This document shows, piece by piece, positions 37,609 through 45,596 of a stretch of DNA of 64,000 nt (its first letter is position 1; every line of letters begins with the position of its first letter). The stretch lies in contig JASCOF010000003.1 of assembly GCA_029960065.1 (NCBI GenBank), forward strand, positions 186,001 to 250,000. Reading direction: 5' to 3'. The notes below the pieces were generated by a model. That model did not search any database and was not told the DNA's origin. It worked only from the letters and a program-made list of their open reading frames with translations. The translations under genes and the position numbers were made by a program. Source of the DNA: Flavobacteriaceae bacterium PS02336 (GTDB taxonomy: Bacteria > Bacteroidota > Bacteroidia > Flavobacteriales > Flavobacteriaceae).

Positions 37609-38747
37609 GACCTTTAGAAGGATTAGTTGTTCTAGAATTCTGTCAGTTTTTAGCAGGACCTTCGGCGGGATTAAAATTAGCCGATTTAGGCGCGCGTGTC
37701 ATCAAAATCGAGCGTCCTGTAAAAGGTGAAGCTTGCAGACAATTGAGCATCAAAGATTTATTTGTTGATGATAGCAGTTTGCTTTTTCATACGATTAACA
37801 GAAATAAAGAATCTTTTGCAGCCGATTTAAAAAATCCTGACGATTTGATTTTAATCAAAAAACTAATCCAAAAGGCTGATATTATGACGCATAATTTCAG
37901 ACCTGGCGTGATGGAAAAAATTGGTTTAGATTTTGAAAATACACTTTCTATAAATCCGCAGCTTATTTACGGAACCATTACAGGTTACGGAAATGAAGGT
38001 CCGTGGGCAAAAAAACCGGGACAAGATTTATTGTTACAATCACTTTCTGGTTTAAGCTGGCTGAGCGGACGCAAAAGTCAAGGTCCAGTTCCTTTTGGAT
38101 TGGCGGTTGCCGATTTAATGTGCGGAAATCATTTTGTACAAGGAATTTTAGCAGCACTTTTAAAAAGAGCTAAAACCAAGAAAGGCGTTTTGTTAGAAGT
38201 GAGTTTATTGGAATCTATTTTGGATGTACAATTTGAAGCGATTACTTCTTTCCTAAATGATGGCGGTCAATTGCCTGAACGTGGCGATATTAAAGGAAGT
38301 GCACATGCTTTTTTAAGTGCGCCTTACGGAGTTTATCAAACGCAAGACGGCTTTTTATCGCTAGCAATGGGCGATTTACTTTTCATTGGAAAAGCTTTAG
38401 GATTAGATTTAAAAGCTTTCGCTGATAAACATCTTTGGTTTGAAAAAAGAGATGAAATAAGAACGATTTTAAGTGAAAGAATTCAAACTCAAACTTCTGA
38501 TTATTGGATTGAAATCTTGCAGAAAGAAGGGATTTGGTGCGGAAAAGTTTTCAATTACGAAGAATTAGATAGTCAGACTTTTGTAACTGAATTACAGCTG
38601 AAACAAACCGTAAAAAATAGCGAAGGCGAAACTTTGGTTACGACTAGAAGTCCGATTCAGTTGGATGGAGAGATTTTACTTAGTGAAAAAGCAGCACCTA
38701 AAGTGGGACAAGATAATTTGAATATACATAAAGAGTTTATTCGCTAG
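37605..38747 (+). CDS. CaiB/BaiF-family (class III) CoA-transferase, copy 1
   Basis: The 380-residue cytoplasmic protein has LEFCQFLAGPSAGLKLADLGARVIKIERP at the start, HNFRPGVMEKIGL (residues 96-108), and the catalytic-region Asp170 in PFGLAVADLMCGNHFVQGILAALL. Class III CoA-transferases move CoA between carboxylic acids via an aspartyl-anhydride. It overlaps the solute-binding-fold gene by 4 bases (ATGA) and is followed, after a 97-bp hairpin-containing spacer, by a close paralogue. A sugar-acid substrate is suggested only by the surrounding dehydrogenases, lactonase and FucP-type transporter. Confidence 0.87.
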   Translation: MRPLEGLVVLEFCQFLAGPSAGLKLADLGARVIKIERPVKGEACRQLSIKDLFVDDSSLLFHTINRNKESFAADLKNPDDLILIKKLIQKADIMTHNFRPGVMEKIGLDFENTLSINPQLIYGTITGYGNEGPWAKKPGQDLLLQSLSGLSWLSGRKSQGPVPFGLAVADLMCGNHFVQGILAALLKRAKTKKGVLLEVSLLESILDVQFEAITSFLNDGGQLPERGDIKGSAHAFLSAPYGVYQTQDGFLSLAMGDLLFIGKALGLDLKAFADKHLWFEKRDEIRTILSERIQTQTSDYWIEILQKEGIWCGKVFNYEELDSQTFVTELQLKQTVKNSEGETLVTTRSPIQLDGEILLSEKAAPKVGQDNLNIHKEFIR

Positions 38748-38754
38748 ATTATTA

Positions 38755-38827
38755 AATCGTTTATTTGTTTAATCGTTTAATCGTATTAAACAAATCGACG
38801 AATTAACGGTTAAACAAATAAACGATT
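38755..38827. repeat. Inverted repeat between the two CoA-transferase genes
   Basis: Perfect 18-bp arms (AATCGTTTATTTGTTTAA at 38755-38772 with 38810-38827) sit inside the operon, with extra AATCGTTTAA half-sites in the loop. There is no T-run typical of termination. It could tune expression of the downstream genes through RNA structure or processing. Confidence 0.75.
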
Positions 38828-38844
38828 AAACGCTTAAACACAAC

Positions 38845-39984
38845 ATGAAGCCATTAGAAGATTATTTAATTGTAGATTTCAGTCAGTTTCTTTCGGGTCC
38901 GTCGGCGAGTTTGCGTCTTGCCGATTTGGGAGCGCGCGTTATAAAAATTGAAAAACCGGTAACGGGAGATATCTGCCGTACTTTATATACTTCTGATTTG
39001 ATTATGAACGGCGAATCGTCGGTTTTTCATACCATTAACAGAAACAAAGAGTCTTTTGCAATTGATTTTAAACAACCAGAGGAATTTCAAAAACTAAAAA
39101 AACTATTAGCTAAGGCTGATGTTGTGATGCATAATTTCAGACCTGGAGTTATGGAGCGCATTGGTTTGAGTTATGATGACGTAAAAAGCATTAATCCAAA
39201 TGTGATTTATGGGTCAATTTCAGGTTTTGGAGAACATCCAAATTTAAAAGATTTACCGGGACAAGATTTGCTTTTACAATCTTTAACCGCTTTAACTTGG
39301 TTAAGCGGCAATCAAGAAGATGGTCCAGTTCCAATGGGATTGTCGATTGTTGATATGCTTGCTGGAGCGCATTTAGCACAAGGAATTTTAGCCGCTTTAT
39401 ATCGAAAAGCAACTCATAATATTGGTGCACAAATTCAAGTAAGTATGTTGGAATCTGCATTTGATTTTCAATTTGAAACCATTACAACCTATTTTAATGA
39501 CGGAGGCGAATTGCCAGTTCGAACTAAAACGAATAATGCACACGCCTATTTGGGCGCTCCATACGGAATTTACAAAACCAAAAACGGTTATTTAGCATTG
39601 GCAATGGGATCGATTCCTGTTTTGGCTTTTCTGCTAAAATGTGATGCTTTATTGGCTTTCCCAGAAAATAAATTTACGCTTAGAGACGAAATCAAAAATA
39701 TTCTTGCCGATCATCTGCAAACACAGGAAACACAGTTTTGGTTAGATATTTTAGAACCAGCCGACATTTGGTGCGCAGGAGTTTTAAACTATCAACAGTT
39801 ATTTGCCGAAGACGGATTTAAGGTTTTAAATTTTACGCAGCAAGTCGAAATGCTTGACGGCTACACATATAAAACAACACGCTGTCCGATAAAAATTGAC
39901 GGCGAATATCTGACTTCTGGAAAAGGTTCGCCGAAACTGGGTCAGGACAACGAGAAAATTATTAAAGAATTTATAGACTGTTAA
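38845..39984 (+). CDS. CaiB/BaiF-family (class III) CoA-transferase, copy 2
   Basis: The 379-residue protein aligns with copy 1 along its whole length without gaps over the first 170 residues. Both keep LADLGARVIKIE, HTINRNKESFA, HNFRPGVME, PGQDLLLQSL and Asp170 (PMGLSIVDMLAGAH). By eye more than half of the residues are identical, so the pair probably arose by duplication and may form a heteromer or use two acids. The stop codon overlaps the start of the second solute-binding-fold gene by one base (TAATG). No inactivating change was seen. Confidence 0.87.
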   Translation: MKPLEDYLIVDFSQFLSGPSASLRLADLGARVIKIEKPVTGDICRTLYTSDLIMNGESSVFHTINRNKESFAIDFKQPEEFQKLKKLLAKADVVMHNFRPGVMERIGLSYDDVKSINPNVIYGSISGFGEHPNLKDLPGQDLLLQSLTALTWLSGNQEDGPVPMGLSIVDMLAGAHLAQGILAALYRKATHNIGAQIQVSMLESAFDFQFETITTYFNDGGELPVRTKTNNAHAYLGAPYGIYKTKNGYLALAMGSIPVLAFLLKCDALLAFPENKFTLRDEIKNILADHLQTQETQFWLDILEPADIWCAGVLNYQQLFAEDGFKVLNFTQQVEMLDGYTYKTTRCPIKIDGEYLTSGKGSPKLGQDNEKIIKEFIDC

Positions 39985-41240
39985 TGGAAAAAATTAGAAT
40001 CGCCGTTCGTAAATTCGATCCTTTCGAAAGTACACTTCGAAAATTATGGGATGCATTTTCACTTCAAAACAATATAAAAATGGAAGCGGAAATGGTTGCA
40101 TTGGAACTTCATGATTTATATGAAACCACAATTTCAGATAAAGGCCTAAAAGAAGGAAAATGGGATATTGCACATATCAATACCGATTGGATTTTTGATG
40201 CCGCAAACGAAAATGCGGTTCTTAATTTGTTTTCTTTAATTGGAGAAAATCCGCCAGAAAATTATCCTTTCGGATGGCACAAATCGCTGTTGCATTTACA
40301 AAAACTAAGTAATGGCATTTTCGGACTTCCATTTCATGACGGCCCAGAATGTTTGATTTACCGAAAAGATCTATTCGAAGACGATACAGAAAAAGAGAAT
40401 TTCAAAAAGCAGTTTGGTTACGAACTTTGTACGCCAAAAACTTGGCAGGAATTTACTGAAATAGCCACATTTTTTAATCGTCCCGAAGAGAATTTATACG
40501 GTACTGTTTTTGCCAATTATCCTGACGGACATAATATGGTTTTTGACTTCTGTCTGCAGTTATGGACACGCGGCGGTTCTTTATTAAACAAAAAAAATCA
40601 GATTGACATTCATAACGAAGCAGCGATAAAAGCATTGGATTTTTATCGAAAAATGGTCAATGACAAAAATGCCGTTCATCCAAAATCGAGAGAATTTGGT
40701 TCGGTTGAAGCAGGTTTGGCTTTCGCCGAAGGACAAGCAGCAATGGCAATCAACTGGTTTGGATTTGCTTCTATGGCAGAAGTAATTGACGAATCAAAAG
40801 TAAAAGGGAAAATTGATATCACTTCTCTCCCATCTGATCCGGGTCATAAAACGGCTTCTTTGAATGTATATTGGTTGTATACCATTGGTTCTGGAAGCAA
40901 ACACAAAAAACTGGCTTACGATTTTTTACGTTTTGCAACAACGCCAGAAAGCGACAAATTATTGACAACCGAAGGCGGAATCGGATGCAGAAAATCAACT
41001 TGGAAAGATGCAGAAATCAATACTTTAATTCCGTTTTATCATAAACTGGAAATGCTTCATGAAAATGCATTAACACTGCCTCAAACACCAATCTGGCCAA
41101 AAGTAGCCGAGCTTATTGACAATACCGTTTTAAAAGCCATTGAAACTGATATTTCTTCTGAAATACTTTTAGAGGAAACTCAGAAAAAAATTAGAGAATT
41201 AAGTCAAGGAACAACATTACACGGCTCTGTCAAAAATTAA
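39984..41240 (+). CDS. Second ABC-type solute-binding-fold protein without signal peptide
   Basis: The 418-residue protein begins MEKIRIAVRKFDPFESTLRK and has no signal peptide or lipobox. It shows the group-1 sugar-binding-protein pattern: GKWDIAHINTDWIFDAANENAV, LPFHDGPECLIYRKDLFED, PKTWQEFTEIATFF, and HKKLAYDFLRFATTPES. Its start overlaps the CoA-transferase stop by one base, so it mirrors the arrangement at the front of the operon (binding protein, transferase, transferase, binding protein). It is only distantly similar to the first binding-fold protein. A cytoplasmic role in presenting or sensing a sugar-derived ligand is inferred; no transporter partner is present. Confidence 0.75.
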   Translation: MEKIRIAVRKFDPFESTLRKLWDAFSLQNNIKMEAEMVALELHDLYETTISDKGLKEGKWDIAHINTDWIFDAANENAVLNLFSLIGENPPENYPFGWHKSLLHLQKLSNGIFGLPFHDGPECLIYRKDLFEDDTEKENFKKQFGYELCTPKTWQEFTEIATFFNRPEENLYGTVFANYPDGHNMVFDFCLQLWTRGGSLLNKKNQIDIHNEAAIKALDFYRKMVNDKNAVHPKSREFGSVEAGLAFAEGQAAMAINWFGFASMAEVIDESKVKGKIDITSLPSDPGHKTASLNVYWLYTIGSGSKHKKLAYDFLRFATTPESDKLLTTEGGIGCRKSTWKDAEINTLIPFYHKLEMLHENALTLPQTPIWPKVAELIDNTVLKAIETDISSEILLEETQKKIRELSQGTTLHGSVKN

Positions 41241-41273
41241 ACTTGACAGGCTTAATTTCAAAATATAGAACAA

Positions 41274-42347
41274 ATGAATATTCCCTATAAACCTTTACTT
41301 CCCCAAACAGAACAGCCCATTGTAATTATTGGAGCGAGCGGTATTGTAAAAGATGCGCATCTTCCTGCTTATGAAATGGCTGGTTTTAAAGTTTTTGGTA
41401 TTACCAACAGAACCATCTCAAAAGCATACGATTTACAGAAACAATTCAAAATTGATCATGTTTTTGAAAGTGTTGCCGATGCAGTTAAAAATGCACCTTC
41501 AAACGCTGTTTATGATATTACCGTTTTACCTGATCAATACATCGAAATTTTAGAACAATTACCCGACGGCGCTGCAGTTTTGATTCAGAAACCAATGGGA
41601 AATGATTTGGCTCAGGCACGTGAAATTGTAGAAGTCTGTGAAAGAAAAAATCTGGTTGCTGCCATCAACTTCCAACTGCGTTTTGCTTCTTTTGTAAGCG
41701 CTGCGAGATATTTAATTGATCAGGGAATTATTGGCGAATTATACGATTTAGAATTCAAAGTTACCGTAAATACGCCTTGGGAATTATTCCCTTTAATTAA
41801 AGAACACCCAAGATTGGAGATTCTTTTTCACAGTGTGCATTATATTGACTGCATTCGATCTTTTCTGGGAAATCCGAAAAGCGTAATGGCAAAAACAGCC
41901 AAACATCCGCTTAAAAAATTATCTTCAAGCCGATCTACCATTATTTTAGATTATGGCGAAGATAAACATGTTGTGATCAATACGAATCACGATCATCATT
42001 TTGGTCCAAAACACGAAGAAAGCTACATCAAATGGGAAGGAACAAAGGGTGCTGTTAAAGCAAAAATGGGCTTGTTAATGAATTATCCTGACGGTTTACC
42101 AGACGTTTTTGAATACGCTCTGCCAAAAAAAGATAATGAAAATGAGTACGAATGGACTGAAGTAAAACTGGAAGGTTCATGGTTTCCTGAAGCTTTTATT
42201 GGCGCAATGTCTAATCTAATGCGCTATAAAGAGGGTTCTGACCAAAAATTATCTGCAAGTGTTCAAGATGTTTTAGGCACAATGAAGGTTGTAGAAGCTT
42301 GTTATGCGAGTAGTAAAAACGGAGGTATTTCTTTTGATGAAGTGTAA
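41274..42347 (+). CDS. Gfo/Idh/MocA-family oxidoreductase
   Basis: The 357-residue NAD(P)-dependent enzyme has a Rossmann motif IVIIGASGIVKDAHLPAY (residues 17-34), the family Lys in LIQKPMGNDLAQA near residue 105, and the substrate-domain His region ILFHSVHYIDCIRSFLG. The Glu of the usual EKP triad is replaced by Gln. It lies 33 bp after the second binding-fold gene, in the same operon. A sugar or sugar-acid dehydrogenase step fits the neighbourhood; the substrate is unknown. Confidence 0.85.
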   Translation: MNIPYKPLLPQTEQPIVIIGASGIVKDAHLPAYEMAGFKVFGITNRTISKAYDLQKQFKIDHVFESVADAVKNAPSNAVYDITVLPDQYIEILEQLPDGAAVLIQKPMGNDLAQAREIVEVCERKNLVAAINFQLRFASFVSAARYLIDQGIIGELYDLEFKVTVNTPWELFPLIKEHPRLEILFHSVHYIDCIRSFLGNPKSVMAKTAKHPLKKLSSSRSTIILDYGEDKHVVINTNHDHHFGPKHEESYIKWEGTKGAVKAKMGLLMNYPDGLPDVFEYALPKKDNENEYEWTEVKLEGSWFPEAFIGAMSNLMRYKEGSDQKLSASVQDVLGTMKVVEACYASSKNGGISFDEV

Positions 42348-42455
42348 TTAAAACACTATATTTCAAAACCAAAAAAAAACAAATTTAAGCCTACTTTAAA
42401 ACGGACGTAATTTTGACATTTATTTTAAGTAAGGCCGATAAAAAATATCAAGAAT

Positions 42456-42899
42456 ATGTATTTTAAATCGACTTTTTTCGAAGATTACCAAATCGACGAC
42501 AAACGAGTAACATTAGGCAGAACAATAACAGAAACTGACTTCGTAGTTCACGCCGGACACACAGGGGATTTCTTCCCGCATCATATGGATGAAGAATGGT
42601 GCAAAACACAGCCATTCGGACAAAGAATTGCGCACGGAACTATGGTTTTTGCCATCGGAATCGGATTAACGGCTTCTGAAATAAATCCAGAAGCTTTTTC
42701 TAGAGGTTACGACAAAATGCGTTTTGTAAAACCTGTTCATATTGGCGACACTATTCATTCTGAAATCACAATTTCTGAGAAAGGAGAAGCTAAAAATCCA
42801 GAAATGGGAACTGTAACTGAACACGTAGAAATCATTAACCAGCGCGGTGAAGTCGTTTTGGTTTGTGATCATTTACTTTTAGTGAAGAAAAGGGTCTAA
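42456..42899 (+). CDS. MaoC-family acyl-CoA hydratase/dehydratase
   Basis: The 147-residue hot-dog-fold protein carries the hydratase-2 motif [16 protein letters not shown] (catalytic Asp38 and His43) and the [18 protein letters not shown] segment. Family members add or remove water from enoyl-/hydroxyacyl-CoA. Its presence 109 bp after the oxidoreductase, in an operon with two CoA-transferases, is consistent with a sugar acid being dehydrated while bound to CoA. That idea is inference. Confidence 0.85.
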   Translation: MYFKSTFFEDYQIDDKRVTLGRTITETDFVVHAGHTGDFFPHHMDEEWCKTQPFGQRIAHGTMVFAIGIGLTASEINPEAFSRGYDKMRFVKPVHIGDTIHSEITISEKGEAKNPEMGTVTEHVEIINQRGEVVLVCDHLLLVKKRV

Positions 42900-43028
42900 G
42901 ATGCTAAGATTCTAAGCAACTAAGGTTTTAATACTGTGTGTTTAATGCCAAAATAGAAAAACTTAGAATCTAAGCACCTTAGAACCTTAGCACCTTCAAA
43001 AAAAAACAACTAAAAAACTATCTAAACA
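42900..43028. repeat. CTAAG-type hairpin repeat between maoC and the transporter gene
   Basis: CTAAGATGCTAAGATTCTAAG (from about 42898) and its partner CTTAGAATCTAAGCACCTTAG (to about 42997) form an imperfect hairpin. Relatives lie at 30308-30393 and in part near 22510. No T-run follows, so the transporter gene may still be read from the same promoter. Confidence 0.6.
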
Positions 43029-44333
43029 ATGCAAATTACAAACCAAGCCGGCGATCAACATGAAGTGCCGACAGAAGGCGGAAAAGGAAATCAGTATCTT
43101 TTGCCTTTTATTCTTGTCACCTGCCTATTTTTTCTTTGGGGAATGGCCCACAACTTAGATTCAGTTTTGATTCCGCACTTGAAAAAAGCGTGTGAATTAA
43201 ACAACCGCCAGTCTACATTAATTGATACTTCTGTATTCTTTGCTTATTTTATTATGGCGATTCCTGCAGGAATGCTGATTAAAAGATTTGGTTATAAAAA
43301 CAGTATCATAACTGGATTATTAGTTTTTGCTGTGGGAGCATTTTTGTTCGTTCCAGCTGCTAATACCAGAACTTACGAATTGTTTTTATTTGCACTCTTT
43401 GTAATTGGATGTGGTTTAACAATTCTAGAAACCAGCGCAAACCCTTACGCAGCAATATTAGGACCTGCTGAATCTTCTTCTAAAAGATTGAATTTAGCGG
43501 CTTCTTTTAACGGATTAGCCGCAATGGTTGCTCCAATTGTAGGTTCGTTATTTATTCTTTCTGGAACCAATCATACGCCAGAACAAATGGCTACAATGCC
43601 TGAAGCAGAAAAAGCAGCTTATTTATTAGGCGAAGCGGCTTCTGTAAAAATGCCTTACATTGTGTTAGGAAGCATTTTGGTTTTGGTTGCAATTATATTC
43701 TACTTTGTGCAATTGCCTTCCATGAAAGCAACTCATTCAGAAGCTGAAATAAAACCTGGATTTTTCTCTGTTTTAAAATTCAGACATTTAAGCTGGGGAG
43801 TTGTGGCTCAATTTTTCTATGTCGGTGCACAGGTTTGCATTACAAGTTTCTTTATCAGAATTGCACAGCAAGGTGCAGGATTGGACGAAAAAACAGCTGG
43901 ATATTACTTAGGAATTTATGGTTTCCTTTTTATGGCGGGACGTTTTATCGGGACATTCTTTTTACGTTTTGTAAAAGATTATGTTTTATTGTCAATCTAC
44001 TGTGTAATGAGCGCTGTACTTTGCCTAGTTGCGATTTACGGTTCTGGAATTGTGGTTATTTACGCTCTTGGAGGAATCGGATTCTTTATGTCAATTATGT
44101 TCCCAACTATTTTCTCTTTAGGAATTAAAGGTTTAAAATCGAATACAGAAACAGGTTCTTCTTGGCTAGTAATGTCGATTGTCGGTGGTGCTATTATTCC
44201 TTACGGAATGGGAACTTTAATCGATATGAATCATGATGATATTCAGTCAGGATATATTATTCCTCTAGTTTGTTTCTTGATTATTCTTTCTTTTGGTGCT
44301 TTTGGTCATAAAGTGAAAACGGTTTCTGAATAA
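43029..44333 (+). CDS. fucP: FucP-type L-fucose:proton symporter (sugar MFS)
   Basis: The 434-residue inner-membrane protein has 12 predicted helices. FLWGMAHNLDSVLIPHLKKA, FFAYFIMAIPAGMLIKRFGYK, GLTILETSANPYAAILGP and RLNLAASFNGLAAMVAP are hallmark segments of the FucP/GluP family. The Asp in NLDSVLIPHL occupies the region of FucP residues linked to proton and fucose binding. It ends the rightward operon. The probable substrate is L-fucose or a related L-sugar, in keeping with the lactonase, dehydrogenase and FAH-hydrolase genes divergent from this operon. Glucose/galactose-type members of the family cannot be excluded. Confidence 0.85.
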   Translation: MQITNQAGDQHEVPTEGGKGNQYLLPFILVTCLFFLWGMAHNLDSVLIPHLKKACELNNRQSTLIDTSVFFAYFIMAIPAGMLIKRFGYKNSIITGLLVFAVGAFLFVPAANTRTYELFLFALFVIGCGLTILETSANPYAAILGPAESSSKRLNLAASFNGLAAMVAPIVGSLFILSGTNHTPEQMATMPEAEKAAYLLGEAASVKMPYIVLGSILVLVAIIFYFVQLPSMKATHSEAEIKPGFFSVLKFRHLSWGVVAQFFYVGAQVCITSFFIRIAQQGAGLDEKTAGYYLGIYGFLFMAGRFIGTFFLRFVKDYVLLSIYCVMSAVLCLVAIYGSGIVVIYALGGIGFFMSIMFPTIFSLGIKGLKSNTETGSSWLVMSIVGGAIIPYGMGTLIDMNHDDIQSGYIIPLVCFLIILSFGAFGHKVKTVSE

Positions 44334-44462
44334 TTTTTTTGCCACAGATTATTTGGATTAAAAGTTTTTTTAGCCACGACCCGAGCGACAGCGAACAGGC
44401 GAAGCAATTACACAAAATTAGCACAAATTTATTTTTAATACAAATATTTAAATATCAATTGC

Positions 44463-44488
44463 CTCCAGCTTTAGCTGGAGGTTTTTTG
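44463..44488 (+). terminator. Terminator after the FucP-type transporter gene
   Basis: A CCTCCAGCTTTAGCTGGAGG stem-loop is followed by GTTTTTTG on the plus strand, about 130 bases after the transporter stop. The same stem type recurs at 22659-22678, so it may be a mobile repeat used as a terminator. Confidence 0.65.
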
Positions 44489-44704
44489 TTTAGTGCAAAT
44501 AAAAATGACACATCTAAGGAAAGCTCTAGAGGAGCGAAATATTTATAGAAAAAATATTGCATCCATCTAAAGAAAGCTCCAGAGGAGCGACATATTTATA
44601 GCGGAGCGATATAATATTATTACGATACGACCCCGTGGTTGAAACCACGGGCTATGTTGAAATACATGGTGATAAAATAATGGGATTATTTTTTTATAAA
44701 ATCA

Positions 44705-44731
44705 AAAACGCCTCCTAATTGGAGGCGTTTT
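44705..44731 (-). terminator. Terminator of the secreted basic protein gene
   Basis: AAAACGCCTCC-TAATT-GGAGGCGTTTT is a perfect 11-bp stem with a 5-base loop. A T-run follows on the minus strand. It lies 17 bases beyond the stop codon at 44748. Confidence 0.88.
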
Positions 44732-44747
44732 CTTTTAGTCCTGTTTA

Positions 44748-45248
44748 TCAATGGTGTTTGCCATTACCGTGATCGTGGTTCTTGTCTGACTGTTTTTTGG
44801 AGTTATTATTTCCTTTGTTTTTTCCTTTATTACCTTTATCGTTTCCGTAATGATTTCCGTTATTACCTTTAGGTTTTTCTCCTCTGTTTTTCTGAGGTTT
44901 TCCGTGATAACCTTTTGGATATTCAGCTCTATGTTTTGTGTGATAGTAATAAGGAGAGTCTCCTCTATAATCAGTCAAAACCACTTTGTAACTAGAGTAC
45001 AAATCATAATTTCTATATCTTGAAGGAAGTCTTTTTTCACGCATCCATTTTCCGCCATTGTCGTAGATAAATGCGCTTTGGTTTACATCATAATATACAT
45101 CGATATCTGGCAGGTAATAATATCTGCTGTCATCGTATCCTTGTGGTCCCCAATTTGGAGGTGTTCCAATATTTACATTGATCGAAACTTGCGCTTGGGC
45201 GAAAAAAACACTCATAAAGAGTACTGAGGCAAATACTAATTTTTTCAT
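44748..45248 (-). CDS. Secreted protein with basic Gly/Lys/Asn/His-rich tail, unknown function
   Basis: The 166-residue product has a signal peptide (residues 1-19, ending FAQAQ). A short folded region (20-115) is rich in Tyr and Asp and contains YYYLPDIDVYYDVNQSAFIYDNGGKWMRE, a pattern common in small secreted Flavobacteria proteins. From about residue 118 the chain becomes low-complexity: Lys, Gly, Asn and His (KGNNGNH, KGNKGKNKGNNN, HDHGNGKHH). The tail is probably disordered and strongly basic, and may bind polyanions or metal. The gene has its own terminator and no operon partner. I do not recognise a named function. Confidence 0.7.
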   Translation of the reverse strand: MKKLVFASVLFMSVFFAQAQVSINVNIGTPPNWGPQGYDDSRYYYLPDIDVYYDVNQSAFIYDNGGKWMREKRLPSRYRNYDLYSSYKVVLTDYRGDSPYYYHTKHRAEYPKGYHGKPQKNRGEKPKGNNGNHYGNDKGNKGKNKGNNNSKKQSDKNHDHGNGKHH

Positions 45249-45596
45249 GATCTTTAGTTTTAAATATTAATTTAGTAGATATTAATCTAAAGTAGTGCCA
45301 ATATTTAATGTAATCGCACTCATTATACAGAAAGGTAAAACTAATCGACGAATAGCACTTTTCAGCCGATATAGATTTCAAAAAAAAAAACGCCCCATTT
45401 CTGAGGCGTTTATTGTCATGTTTTTATTTAAATTAAGTGATCATCAAATGATCTTGATCGTGGTGGAACTTAAAAATATGTTTTTATTATTTTAACCGTT
45501 TCAAAGGTATGCTCAATTCTCTAACACCCATCATAAATTAGACGAAAGGTGCAATTATTCCGACAAACAGCATTTATTTATCAATCAAAACCGTTT
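45249..45596. other. Gene-free gap with terminator of the efflux operon
   Basis: A leftward terminator (45380-45412) is the only feature seen. The rest is AT-rich leader of the secreted protein gene and the 3' trailer of the efflux operon. An imperfect ATATTAAT/ATTAATAT pairing occurs near 45262-45290. Confidence 0.55.
45380..45412 (-). terminator. Terminator of the RND efflux operon
   Basis: An AACGCC-(loop)-GGCGTT stem is followed on the minus strand by a run of ten or more T residues. It lies about 185 bases beyond the stop codon of the outer-membrane channel gene. Confidence 0.75.

Larger units (their letters stand above)
44334..44747. repeat. Gene-free gap with several repeat families
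   Basis: A single TGCCACAGATTA arm is at 44339. Part of the GAGCGACAGCGAACAGGCGAAG repeat follows (about 44381). A CCTCCAGCTTTAGCTGGAGG hairpin with a T-run (44463-44488) probably terminates fucP. Two 38-bp direct repeats lie at 44511-44548 and 44564-44601. A CCCGTGGTTGAAACCACGGG palindrome is at 44632-44651, and a terminator is at 44705-44731. No gene was found. Confidence 0.7.

Noticed and set aside
44511..44601. Possible CRISPR-like repeat pair
   Set aside because: Only two imperfect copies with a 15-base spacer and no cas genes; it fits an ordinary direct repeat.
45130..45381. Open frame overlapping the start of the secreted basic protein
   Set aside because: It overlaps a gene with a clear signal peptide, crosses a terminator, and its translation shows no domain.
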